DNA of 64,000 nt from Coniella vitis (lineage: Eukaryota > Ascomycota > Sordariomycetes > Diaporthales > Schizoparmaceae). The position numbers and the translations under genes are program-made. Positions 1 through 11,619 of the stretch are shown here, piece by piece (position 1 is the stretch's first letter; each line of letters opens with the position of its first letter). The notes beneath the pieces were generated by a model. That model was not told the DNA's origin. It worked only from the letters and a program-made list of their open reading frames with translations, and ran no database searches. The stretch is from positions 1,612,001-1,676,000 of the forward strand of contig WUJK01000007.1 of NCBI GenBank assembly GCA_011317545.1, given 5' to 3'.

Positions 1-3000
1 TTATTATAAAGCGTAATTATTCTTAAAGCTCTAGGCTTCCTAGAAGTAGGATATTTACCGATTATTATCGTTAAGTAAACCTATAATAATATAAGCAGCT
101 CGAAAAGTAGGATAAACTACCGAATTTATTATATGGGTATATTCGAAGGATTTAAGCCCGGGAAAAGTATAAAGTAATAGATATAGAAAGTATACTTTTC
201 CTATAATAGGAGGTATAAAATTTATATAACCTAAAGCTATACTATATTAACAGGGTTTCTAGCTTTATAAACTTTTTTACTAAATATATTACCGGGGGAA
301 ATCGATATAGAAAGTATTTATAACGCTTAAGTTTACCGAATTATACTTAAATTAACCTATAAGCTCCGACTTTAACCGTTATATAAGAGTATTAAGCTTT
401 AATACCGCTAGATCGATCCGAAAAAAAACCGGTTACTAGTTTTCGAGATATATAGGCAGCTAAATAATTAGCGGATACTCCTTATAAATAGGAAACTTAA
501 ATAGCTATATAATAGCCTCCGCGGGACTAATATACCGGTATTATAAATAATATATAATCTCGTTAATATTACCGTTTTCGTTACGGAGTAAGATTATTAT
601 TAGATTTATACCTTTATAAATATATTTATATATATATTTAACGGCTTTAATACTTATATAGATCTTAATATTAATATAAGCCTAATACTTTCGGTAAATA
701 TATAGATTATACGGGATAATCTAACGGTTATTAGCCTAAAGTCTAATATTATTTATAATCTTCTCGACGGAGATATTATTATTATAACGTCGATATATCG
801 GATAGCTATCTCTAGGTATAGTTATTTCTTTAGTAAAAGCCTTTGGAAATCGTTTCGAGTATTTATTTATTTATTTATTTATTTAATTAATTAAATTAAC
901 GCCGGACTAGTTACGCTAGTATACCTCCTAAGGGGTATCTCGGCGTATACTACCTATCGTACTGCTAAGGAGCGTATATATACCCACCTAGTATATATAT
1001 TTATAATATAACCCTAGCCCGAAGGCTGCTTTATAGCGTATTAGCTATATCCTAAAGGCTAAATACTCTAGGGATTAGTCTTAGAGCAGAATTATATAAT
1101 ACTATTAGTATAGCCCGTATAAAGCTACGTTTTTATTAAGTTAGCGTATTACCGTATAGTTACTAAACGTTAGATGCTAGCCGAGATTAGTTCCGAAGCC
1201 GTACTATATATATACTATATATCGACTATATTAGCGATAACCTTACTAGTATAATAGCCTAAGGGCGCTATATTAGAAAGCTAGCTAGCTATTAAGCTAC
1301 TAATAAAGCGTAGATATTATTATAGTAGTATAAAGTAGTAGCTTAAGATATATTAGAAACGTACCTTAAGGCGTTTACTATTATTAATCCGCAAAAGTAT
1401 ATATCCTTCTACTAATAATAGCTAGCTCTTTATCTATAGTTATAGATAATAGCTATTATAGCTAGTTATACCCCTATTATTATTAATAGTAAGGGTATAG
1501 CGCTATCTATTATATTTCTCCTATACCTATTATAGCTTATTTAAACTCCCTCCTCCTCCTCCCTTCTCCCTCCTCTTTTCTTAATCTATTATATAGTAGT
1601 ATAGTAGTATTACTAACTATCGCCGCCGCCGTACTATACTCCCTTCTATAATCCTAAGTATAGTAATTACTATTACTACTATTATAATACCTCCTAAAAA
1701 AGGAAGTAAGTATATCTACCTTTCCTAATCGAATACTAGGATTTATAGTAATCTACTAACGTTTTAAATTATTATATAGCTAAGTATACTAAAGCGCGCT
1801 ATACCGCGAATATTACTAATACCTATATAGCTAAGAAATATATAATACTCCTATTAATCTATATAAACTAGCCTAAGCTCCTATAAATACCGTATCTAAC
1901 GCTATTATAAAGTAGTATATTCTTCCTATAAAATACCTATATAAATAGTATAGTAAGCGTAGTATATTACGCTAAAGCTAAATTCTAATACTACTAATTA
2001 ACTACTACTAATAGGTATATTTACTAATAGAAACTAAAGCTATTAAGAAGGGTACCGCGCCTATAATATATAGTATATTCCTATATAGCGCTATAAAGCC
2101 GATTACTAATATACTTAATAGTAATAACTACGTTTATAACGAAGATAAGGGTAATAAAGATATCCTATAAAAGGCCCTTAATAGTACCCTTAAGCTCGAG
2201 GATAAGGATAAGGGTAGTATTAAAGCTATTAAGGATAGTATTAATAGCGAAGATAAGGTAGATTTACTCTAAGATAACTAGGAATAGGCCGAAGATACCT
2301 CTAGCGATAAGGAGCCTACTATTAATATACGTATTAGTAATAATAACGCCGAGGAGGACGATAAGGAGGCTTATTAGGATAAGGCTAACAACGATAGTAA
2401 TTATATTACTAGTAGTAATACTAATCGTACCTATATAAACGATAGTAGTAGTAATAGTAATAATAGTAACGATAACGATATCGGTATCGCTTATACTATT
2501 ACTACCGATAATATTAATAATAAACGCCTTATACCTACCTTTATTCCTACTAATACTCCTATTACTAAGAAGTAGTATTCTACTGCTACTATTAATAGTA
2601 GTAATACTAGGGTTAGGGCTATTAAGATAATAGCTCCTATTAAGGCTAACCCTCCTTATATTACCCGTACTACTAATACTATTACTACTACTAATACTTA
2701 GCCTAAGGCTAAGATTAGTAAGAAAAAGATTAATATTATTAAGAATAAGGGTAAAGCTATTATTCCTATTACCCCTACTAAGCGTAAGAAGATATAAAAA
2801 GCTAACGAAGCTACTCTTAGTAGCCGTTATATCGTAACCTAGCGCGATATACCTTATAAGTAATATTTAGTTTCGGTAATTACCGGTAAATTGCTTAGTA
2901 ACTATTAGGATATCGAGGATAGCACCCGCTACTAATATTATTAGCGTAAGAGCTATACCCCTTTAGCTAACTACTTAATAACCGTTAGCCGCTAGCTATA

Positions 3001-6000
3001 TAACGCCCTATAGGAGGGTAAGGATAATACCCCCTATTATACTACTATTCGTATAACTAAGGAGGCCTATAATAAAGTACTAGCGGAGGGCTTTACCGAA
3101 TCGTTTAATAAGTCGGAGGAGGAGGTAGAGCCGGTTATATAGCCCTAAAAGCGCCCCCGTTATATCCTACCCCGCTACTACTAATAATAGTAGTATTAGC
3201 TATAATATTAGCTCTAATAATACTAGCGCTAAGCTATTATAGCTATTACTACTACTACTAGCGCTAATACTACTTATAAATAGGAATATACCCTTAGTAC
3301 TATAAGCTTACTATAATTACTTCCCGGCCTAATTACCCCTACCCTAAGTATTCCCGCCGACCGCTATACTATACTATATACCCTTAGTAACGCTATACGC
3401 TAAGTAATCGACCGTATATAGTTTAACGTACTTTAGCCCTAGATAGCCTATAATATAGCTATAAACTACCTTAATAGCTAGTAATATAAAATTCTAATTA
3501 GACCCGCTTTCCTATAAAGTAATAAACCGTATTATACCTACTATATATATAATAATAAGGGTATTATTTATAGAAAATCTTTATAGATTACTTTTAAGAA
3601 AGTAGATTACGCTTAATAGTCTATAAGTACCCTTTATAAGTATATCTTACGGAAAGGGGTATTAGGGGGCCCGGCTAGGCCCTCCGGCTAATCCCGCTAC
3701 CTCCGCCTAGCTACCGTATAATATACCTAGTACCGAGGCAAAAGCTTACTAGAATAGCCTATTCTATAATAGCAGCCTATCCCTAGCCGGCTAAACCGAT
3801 AGTAATACGCTTTAAAGTTGCTATAACTAATCCTTATAGCTATAAAGAGAGCTAGCTATTAATAGCTTAGCGAAAGGGCTAGCTATACTATAATACGAAA
3901 GCTTAGCCCCTAAGCGCTATACTAACTAGATAAAACTACCTATTAATATATTTATTATATCTTCTTAGAGCTCCTAATTCTCTCTCGATATAAGGTCCGT
4001 ATACCCGAGGTAATAGGGCTTATTACCCGCCCTATTAGGGAGAGTATTATACCCCTCTTTATAAAGGTATCTATAAGCTTATTCCTAGCTATACCTATAT
4101 AACTAGGGCTCTAAAGGATAGTTACTAACCGTCCCTCCGTAAGGTATTACTCGTAAAGGGCCTAAAAGCTTCGGAAAGCCTATTACGAGGTAATAAGCGT
4201 ATTACCCCGTAGTCTCTAGATAACCGAGGTACTATTTATATAGATAAATATCGCTAATAATACCGTTTCTAGTATTAGCTATAGTCCCGTAAGTACTTTA
4301 ACCGCCTCGGCGTCGAAAACGTATAAGTATTTATAAAATACCCTAGTAATAATAGTAACGAATACCCTATCCCTTACTATAGTATACCTATAGCCTACCC
4401 TACGCTTAAATCCCTCCTAAACCTTAAAGCCGTCCGTATATACTACCGTAACGTCCGGTAGTAGGGTCGTATATTATATATTATAGCGTATAGCTACTTC
4501 CTCCTTAGGGTAACCGATATTAGGGTTTAGCGTAATATAGTTAGGATACCGGGGGGTTAATAGGGCCGGCTTAAGTATAGTAGGAAAGCCGTATATAGCG
4601 TCCGTAAGGCGTATATTAAATACCCTAAGGTTACGTCCTATAGGAGCGTATATCCGTTTATAAAGGGGGTGCCCTACGTCTAGCAGAGCGTACTATAAGC
4701 CGGCCCGGCGAACCGCCGCTCCTAGCGTAAGCTTAGCTATAGGAAGGCCCGCTTCGCGGAGGGCTACTACCGTACGCACAATTTTCGAGTATTTCGGTGC
4801 CTTTCCTAGCGTAAGCGGGTATATATAAGGACTAGTAGGATTTTATAAACTATAGGGCGTATATATTATTGCTATAATAATAAGATCCCGTAAAAGTCTA
4901 TTTAGGTCCTTATCGGGGGTAGGAATCTTAGCTCGAATAATTCGATTAATATTTTCGGGAGATCGATATAGGGAAGCTATAATATCGGAAAGGAATAATA
5001 GGATATACTTATATAATAACCCTCTTTTTTAGAACTCTATAATCTAGATAATACCCGTATAGCTATCGAAAATACCGCTATAAAGCTATTAATTAAGGTA
5101 GTAGATTTTAGGTAAAAAACCCTATTTATAATATCGGGTCGGTTTATAATATTTTCTCTAGCGCTTAGCTTATAAATAATTTCTAGCTAGTTAAGATTTA
5201 TAATTATTATAATAAAGAAAATTAAAGGACTAAGTATATATATAATTATAATTAAGTCTTAATAATATTACTAAATAAACCGAATACTACTTATATAAGT
5301 TATAGGAAGAACGATATATTTATTAACGTTAGTAATATCTCTATTACTATTTTATAGCTAATCTATTAGCCTATTATATAGGTTTACCCGAATCTTATAT
5401 TAATTAAGCTTAAACTATTATAGCTTCTATTAATTACCGTAAGCTTAAAGATCGATTAAAAACTATTAAAAAAGCCTCCGAAACCGAAATAGGATATAAG
5501 GCTATTATACCCTAAGATATAGAATATAACGATAGTAATCTTGCTAACCGATTCTATCCCGTTTTCTACCCTAATCCTATAAATTATATAACCGTAAAGC
5601 TTAATAAAAACCCGTATTATTATAAAGGAATAGTAGAGGATATATAAGGGGTAGATATACCGGATAAGTTAAGGAGATAATAGTAAAGTAAGGGTTAAGA
5701 ACTCTTATAGCGGATCTTTTAGCTAGAATAATATTACGAAAAGAAGCCTCCTTACGCTTTATAGGAATAATAATAATAATCTTATTTATAATAGGTAAGT
5801 TAAATTAGTAGCGATTAATACCTTCTTCGATAATTAATTATATTTATAGGTTAGGTAAAATCCGTTAGTAAATATAATAGCTTTATAATAATCTCTTATA
5901 AGCGGTAAGATATATCGAAATAAACCGATTATTATATTATAGATATTCCGTAATATCCTAAAGTATTATAAACCTTAAGTTTTTATTCTATATATTATAT

Positions 6001-7120
6001 AGTTCCGTAGTAATTAGCGGATCGAAAAAGTAGAGCTATATAAACCGCGGAATAGAGATCCCTTACGGTTATAACGAGCTATAATAGTAATAGAAAGCAC
6101 CTTAAATCTAATAATCGATATAGCTAGTATATAGATTATACTATATTTCTTTCCTAGATATCGATATAAAGGCGAAAGTATTATTATATTCTCGTATATA
6201 CTTCCGAAAGTTTATAGATTCTAAAGTATTATTATAAAGTAGTTATAATAAGAACCTCGGAATTAATATAAAGAGAGGAAGAATAATATCGCTTTAGTTA
6301 TAATATTTACTAAACTTAGGATCTTGTAATAATAATAGCTATAAATATATTAGTAGAATTTACGGAATATTCGACTAATATATAATACTTATAGCTAGCT
6401 ATTCGTCTTTCTAGTATAAAGTATTATAATAATTATATATAATATCTATAGGTCCTAGATTATAAATAGGTTCCGTTTCTACTAATATTATTAGAATTTA
6501 ACTCTTAAGGTTACCGATTTATAAAGGTTATAAATTCTATAAACCGCTCCGGCGGGATTATAATTCTCGCTATATAGGCGGTTTATTCTATAACTATATA
6601 GAGGGTTTATTTTATAATTATAAATTAGGTAATATTAAAAGTTCCGGCGATTATATAGGAGCTATAAGTTACCGTCGGAGTTATATATCTTTATAAGACT
6701 TATAAGTTAAATAAGGTACGCTGTTTCTCTATAAAGGAAAGTTAGAAGTAGGATATTAATAACGGTATATATTATAAAAGGAGGATTTAAAGGACCGAAC
6801 CGGCCTTATATAGCGTTATCGAGGAGGTATTAGGGGTAGAATCGAATAAAAGTATTATAAACTTTATAAAACTAATATTATAAACTTTATAAAGCTATAA
6901 TAGGTAAGGGATTTATAGAGATTTACGGAGGCTTAGGAATAAACTTAGTAATTATAGCAGATTAAAGAGTAGATTATACTAATAAAGAATATTTATAATA
7001 GATACGGGCGATTTATTTATAGTAGATATAGGCGATTTAAAAAGCTTATAAGCGTAAATACTAATAGTTAAGTATATATAAATATTGCAATTTACAGCTA
7101 ATATAGGTAGCGCTATTAAT
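1..7120. repeat. RIP-saturated, AT-rich block of degenerate repeats
   Basis: This is a gene-free block of TA-rich sequence with no usable reading frame on either strand. CpA and its complement TpG are nearly missing: in bases 1-600 I count three CA and one TG, while the first 60 bases alone hold eleven TA. CpG is kept (for example CGCCGCCGCCG at 1621). That pattern is the footprint of repeat-induced point mutation, which turns CpA into TpA in duplicated DNA. With TG gone there are almost no ATG or TGA codons, and stops are TAA and TAG. The block must derive from transposons or other repeats, but I cannot name the family. It ends near 7120, where normal base use resumes. It may start before the window. 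Confidence 0.9.
2040..3200 (+). pseudogene. RIP-destroyed coding remnant inside the AT-rich block
   Basis: Inside the RIP block this stretch still has coding texture on the plus strand. It has many GAT/GAG/GAC and AAG codons (an acidic, lysine-rich region at about 2140-2400), then a basic run near 2780 and a KSEEEVEP-like segment near 3105-3135. It ends in a run of TAA and TAG codons near 3178-3200 that would read as glutamines if each TA came from CA. All the stops are of the kind RIP makes from Gln or Trp codons. This is probably the body of a dead transposon gene. No catalytic motif could be recognised, so the family is not assigned, and I did not attempt a restored protein. Confidence 0.45.
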
Positions 7121-8730
7121 AATTAGTTAGGGCTGCTGCAGGTTTTACGGGCCGTTTTGGTTATATATATTAACGCCTTAACCGGACTTTGTGGATACTG
7201 AGCTATAGTATATAGATTAGGATAAACTGGTATGGGCGCACATTCATATAATTGCTCCATACACCTTTTCCAGGGTGCACTCACTGGCCTATCATATAAT
7301 GGCGATTATAACGATTGGAAGGATTTCTGCAGCCCACAAGCAAATCCAGGCATGCTCTTGGAATAAGGTGCTTACTTGCACGTTTTATTTCCTTAAAAAA
7401 GAGTGGTGCTGGCCTGACCTGATTCGAACCATCGCACCCAAAGTCCATTGCAATATTGAAACCACTGCAGGACTAGTCAGTCTGCTTTACACTCTGTACA
7501 CATTACTTCCGACTAGTATTGCTTGCTTCGGCCAGCCATGTCCAACTGGACAGCTCACCCCAGACACGACGGGGAGGGGAAAGCAGAAAAAAGGGACGCG
7601 TAACCCTGATCCGACGGATACTATGTATGTATGGATAGGGACAGCAAAAACTCTCTTACCCATCCACATCCGCGCCACTATACCCATTTCTGCCTCTCTC
7701 GACTCATGCTCTGCCACATCAGAACTCTCCGCATTGCCATCTCTCGAGCGAAACACTTCGTTCTATGCATGCTGGGTCCGACAGATGCTCTGGGAGACCC
7801 TTGCAAAGCACCCACGCCCACCTTGCTACAAGTGAGTTTCTGGACACTGTTGCTCAGCCAGTGGACAGTTGTGATTGTCACTCGCGGTGATATGTCCAGA
7901 TATCCACCTGTATGTATGTATGTAGTGCGGATGCAGTTTTTCGCTTCACCGCATCCCTTCCCCCATCGCTACAAACCTGCGACAGACGTCTGTGGCGCTT
8001 CGTTTTTGACCAGACTAGTATGCAATTGTGACAGATCACTTGGCACCAAGTACTTGGTATACTAACTATGGGTATACGTACAACATGGCAGGGGGATTAA
8101 AAGATTGAGAGTTTCTGGCCTTGAGAGGGACTCCACCTTTGCTGTCACCGTTGGGGCCAGAGACAGGACCAACTTCATCACCAACGTGCGCATGTCGCGC
8201 ATGTCACCCTTTGGGGACCCTTTGTGGGGTGAGAAGGGGGGGGGGGGCGAGAGCCGGTGTTCTTTCAGTTCCAAGAGCGATTGGACTGTACTCTGGATGG
8301 ATGGATAGAAACGTATACTATTACCCAATCTGCCCATAAATCTGCGCTCTCTTTTCTTTTCCACCCTCCTCGTTCCCATTGTCGGGTTTCGGCAAAGCCA
8401 TGGCTCCACTCGAGCATGGCAGGTAGCGTATGCTTTCGAGAAGAATGTTGGCAGATAGAGGGTGCTGTGTTTGTCTGGATATTGGTAGCCAATGTAGATG
8501 TTCATATCGCGTAGGTATATAACAGGTGTCTACTTTTACCTTTCCGCCCCCATCTTGACCCCTTGGTCTGATGGTTTTCTTTCCATTCTTGTTCTCCTCT
8601 GGCCCTCGTTGTTGCATTCGCCCTCGAGACATAGTCTGTCCAGTTCACCGTGCTTGCTCTGTCTGAAGAAGTGGGCTGGCTTCTTTTTGGATGTTCCTCT
8701 CTACAAACACACCCCGCAAAACAAACAGAA
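7121..8730. other. Transition zone between RIP block and acyltransferase gene
   Basis: Base composition returns to normal within about 100 bases of 7120. I see no convincing gene. The stretch holds short TGTA and TATG runs near 7620 and 7910, a G tract near 8238, and a lone tRNA B-box-like string near 7418 on the minus strand. The last 100-200 bases are the probable promoter and leader of the gene starting at 8731. Confidence 0.5.
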
Positions 8731-8769
8731 ATGGAAGGCTGTCTACCCACCAAGCCCACGGCAGTACAG

Positions 8770-8802
<33 letters not shown>

Positions 8803-11033
8803 GTCCCAGCAGACATCGTCACCCCACCGCTCACACCACCCACCGCCGCCGCCGCCGCCAGAGAAGAAGTCTACCAGCTGCGGCCGACCGGCTGGGAAAC
8901 GGACCCCGCCGAGGAACGGCTCCCGCTGTCGCTGCTCGAGTGCATCCTCTACTGCGTCCACTGCAACTTTACCCTCTTTCTGCGCCACGACCACGTGGCT
9001 GCCGCCGCCGCCGATGAGGGCGACGAGGTGCTGCACAAGCGGAGGATCGCCGCCGTGTTCCGCCGGGGCCTGGAAAAGACACTGAGCCAGGTGCGGCACT
9101 TGGTCGGCACGATTGAACAGGACCCGCCGAGCGACTATGTCTATGTCAAGAAGCGCGAGTCGTCGGTGAAATTTGTCGTCAAGTGGCTGGAGGAGACGCA
9201 AGGGGTTCCGTCGTTTGAGGAGCTGGAGCGGGCGTCCTTCTCGGCGAGGATCCTGGGCGATCAAAGTCTTTATGCCATCAAGGAGTGTGAGTGTCTACTT
9301 TTCTTTTTCCTGTTGTTTTGTTGATATATTGTCTCGATCATCCATAAGGAAGATAAAAGGGGAGAGGAGGAGGCAGTCACTCACGGAGTAAGGATCACAG
9401 TACCGTACGGCGAGGACGAGCCAACTGCCAATCCAAAATTGAGCCCAACGGTTGCAGGTTTCCAACTGTAAGAGACCCTCTGCTCCGCCTATTTTATATC
9501 ATAGCCCCGTCAGAGTATACGCCGATGACCTAACCATGTCGACTCAGCAACTTCATACGCGGCGGCGCCATCTTCACCTCAAACATCCACCACTGGGCAA
9601 TAGACTTGTCCGGCTGGAGCTATTTCATCCACCAGCTCGCAGGGTAGGTCGATAGACTTCAAAGTCCTTCTCTTGATGGTTTCCTTGTACCCCTCCGCAG
9701 CCATTCAACCTTTGGCTTCATCAAAGGGTGAAAGAAGAAGAAGAAGAAGAAGAAGAAGCGCAGCATATGTCCTCTCAAGGTGTCCAACAGAAAGCTAACA
9801 CCGCCCGATTCCCCCAGAAACTGCCGCGCCATCTTCGACGCAAACGCAGACATCAACCCGTCCGCCCCCGTCCGCTTCCCCCCGTGGGACCCCGCCTCCA
9901 TCGACCAAACCCGCTGGACCAAACGCCTCCCAGCCTCGTCCCTGGTCGACGGGCCCCCTGCCTCCACGCGACACCCAGCCAACACAGCCGAGCAGCAGGT
10001 CCTCCTGTTCCGCATCCGCGCAAGCAAGGCCGCGCAGCTCAAGCAACTCGTCCAGCCGCCGCCTGCTTCCTCTTCTTCGCCCTCTTCGAGCCCGCCCGTG
10101 GCGGGCGCAGAATACCCGCCCTTCTTCTCCACCTACGACGCAACAAGTGCCTTTGTCTGGCGCCATCTCACCCGTGCGCGTATCCCCTTCTACTACCCCT
10201 CCACTTCTTCTGCTTCTTCTTCTTCTCCTCCTCCTCCCCAGACCAACGACAACAACGACAACAAGGCAAAGCAGCAGCCCAGCACACCCCCCACCACCAC
10301 CACAGAATGGCAATCCCTCCCAGCACCCTGGATAGGAAGCGCAGTGAACCTCCGCCCGCGCTTCACCGACCCCGTGCCCCCGCCACCCACCATGATCCGC
10401 GTCATGGTCTCAGGTTCCGTCAGTGAGCGCAACCCACAGATCCCCATGCCCACTCTTGCGGCCCTGGCGGGCTCTCCTTTCCCCACGGGCTCACCTTCCC
10501 CCCCCCCCTTCTCTTCCTTTCCCTCTTCCTTTTCTTCTTCTTCTTCTTCTTCTCCGTCTCAACAACAAGAACAACACAAAGAAGAAGAAGAAGAACAAGA
10601 CAAATACCCCCTCCGCGACATAGCCCACTACATCCGCCGCCTCAACCAAGCCAAGACCCAGCGCCAAATGGAAGACACCACGCTCGCCTACGCCGCGACG
10701 CTGCGCGACAAGACGAGCATGCGCTTCAGCCTCGTCTCCAAGCCGCCCATGTCCGTCTTCATCACCGACCACCGCGGCGCGAACGTGGGCGGCGTCGACT
10801 TTGGCGTCGGCGGCCTGCGCGGCGTCGTGCACCGCTTCCTGAACGGTGCCAATGTGGCCGCCAACATGGTGCTTGTGTATCCGCCTGCGTGGAAGGAGGA
10901 CGCCGACGCCGACGGGGAGGACCAAGGAACGATTTGGTCGATTGCCGTGGAAAAGGATATTGTGCCGGCTCTGTTGGCGGAGAGGGAGTGGAGTGAGTTT
11001 ATGGAGTTTGTCGGCTATGATTCGTTCAATTAG
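8731..11033 (+). CDS. BAHD / trichothecene 3-O-acetyltransferase-like acyltransferase
   Basis: Predicted CoA-dependent acyltransferase of the BAHD (PF02458, transferase) family, which moves an acyl group to a hydroxyl or amine of a metabolite. Model: exons 8731-9286, 9401-9467, 9548-9643 and 9818-11033, giving 644 aa in frame. Both family signatures are present. HHWAID (residues 222-227) provides the catalytic His of HHxxxD, and DFGVG (567-571) is the DFGWG-type structural motif. The start at 8731 has a good context (acagaaATGG); an in-frame ATG-less extension to 8650 is less likely. The protein is longer than the usual 450-520 aa because of low-complexity inserts: poly-Ala near residue 15, Ser/Pro/Asn-rich and Ser-Gln-Glu tracts between the motifs. 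The substrate is unknown. It lies beside the RIP block and no biosynthetic partner genes are visible. Confidence 0.85.
8771..8801 (+). repeat. CAG trinucleotide tract encoding poly-Ala
   Basis: A run of about ten CAG/GCA units in exon 1 of the acyltransferase gene, read as alanine. It is likely length-variable between strains. Confidence 0.8.
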
Positions 11034-11619
11034 AGGCTGTCTGTCTGTCTGTCTGTCTGTCTGTCTTCTCCGGGCTGTAGAAGCTGGGAGATGCTGAATG
11101 ATTGTGAACATTGAAGAAGAGTCTTGAACGTTGAGTATATAGTAAGAGAAAATGATTAGAAGACGTTGTAAGGTGCGGAAAAGGGATAAAATTCACTCAC
11201 GAACGGACCAAATGCCTCTCTGGCTTCATTATCAACAAAGATCTGTATTCCCATCAGCACAAACGTCCTGAAGCGCGTGGACCATACCCTCACAAATGTT
11301 ACTATGTAAAGACAAGAAAGAACGCAAAGCAAGGCTCGTCCAAAAACGCTCACGAAAATAAATAAGGATTGGATTGTCGCTAATTCTTGGCCTTCTGCAA
11401 AGAAGGAATCCCACGGCATCACAAAAACACATCTCCATGTCCCACCCGCCCACTGACCCACCAGGCAACCTCATCAAGACAAAAAGCCGGCCTCAGAGAG
11501 AATAAGAAAAGAAATCTTTTGTCATGTACTCTCCGTACATTGTCCCGTGACCCCGTAATGTCCGCCATACGGAAATGTTTTTCTCCCCCCCCCCCAAAAA
11601 AAAAGAAATTGAACAAAAA
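11034..11619. other. Convergent 3' region between acyltransferase gene and sip5
   Basis: Shared downstream space of two converging genes. It holds a CTGT tetranucleotide run right after the acyltransferase stop (about 11037-11065) and a C9A9-type tract near 11586-11605. No gene is seen. Confidence 0.6.

Noticed and set aside
7405..7480. tRNA-like B-box string GGTTCGAATC on the minus strand
   Set aside because: The T-arm stem does not pair, no A box or acceptor stem is found at the right distance, and no cloverleaf can be drawn.
7275..8632. Several overlapping open frames of 60-190 codons on both strands
   Set aside because: They overlap each other on both strands, contain no domain, and lie in the transition zone with microsatellite-like sequence.
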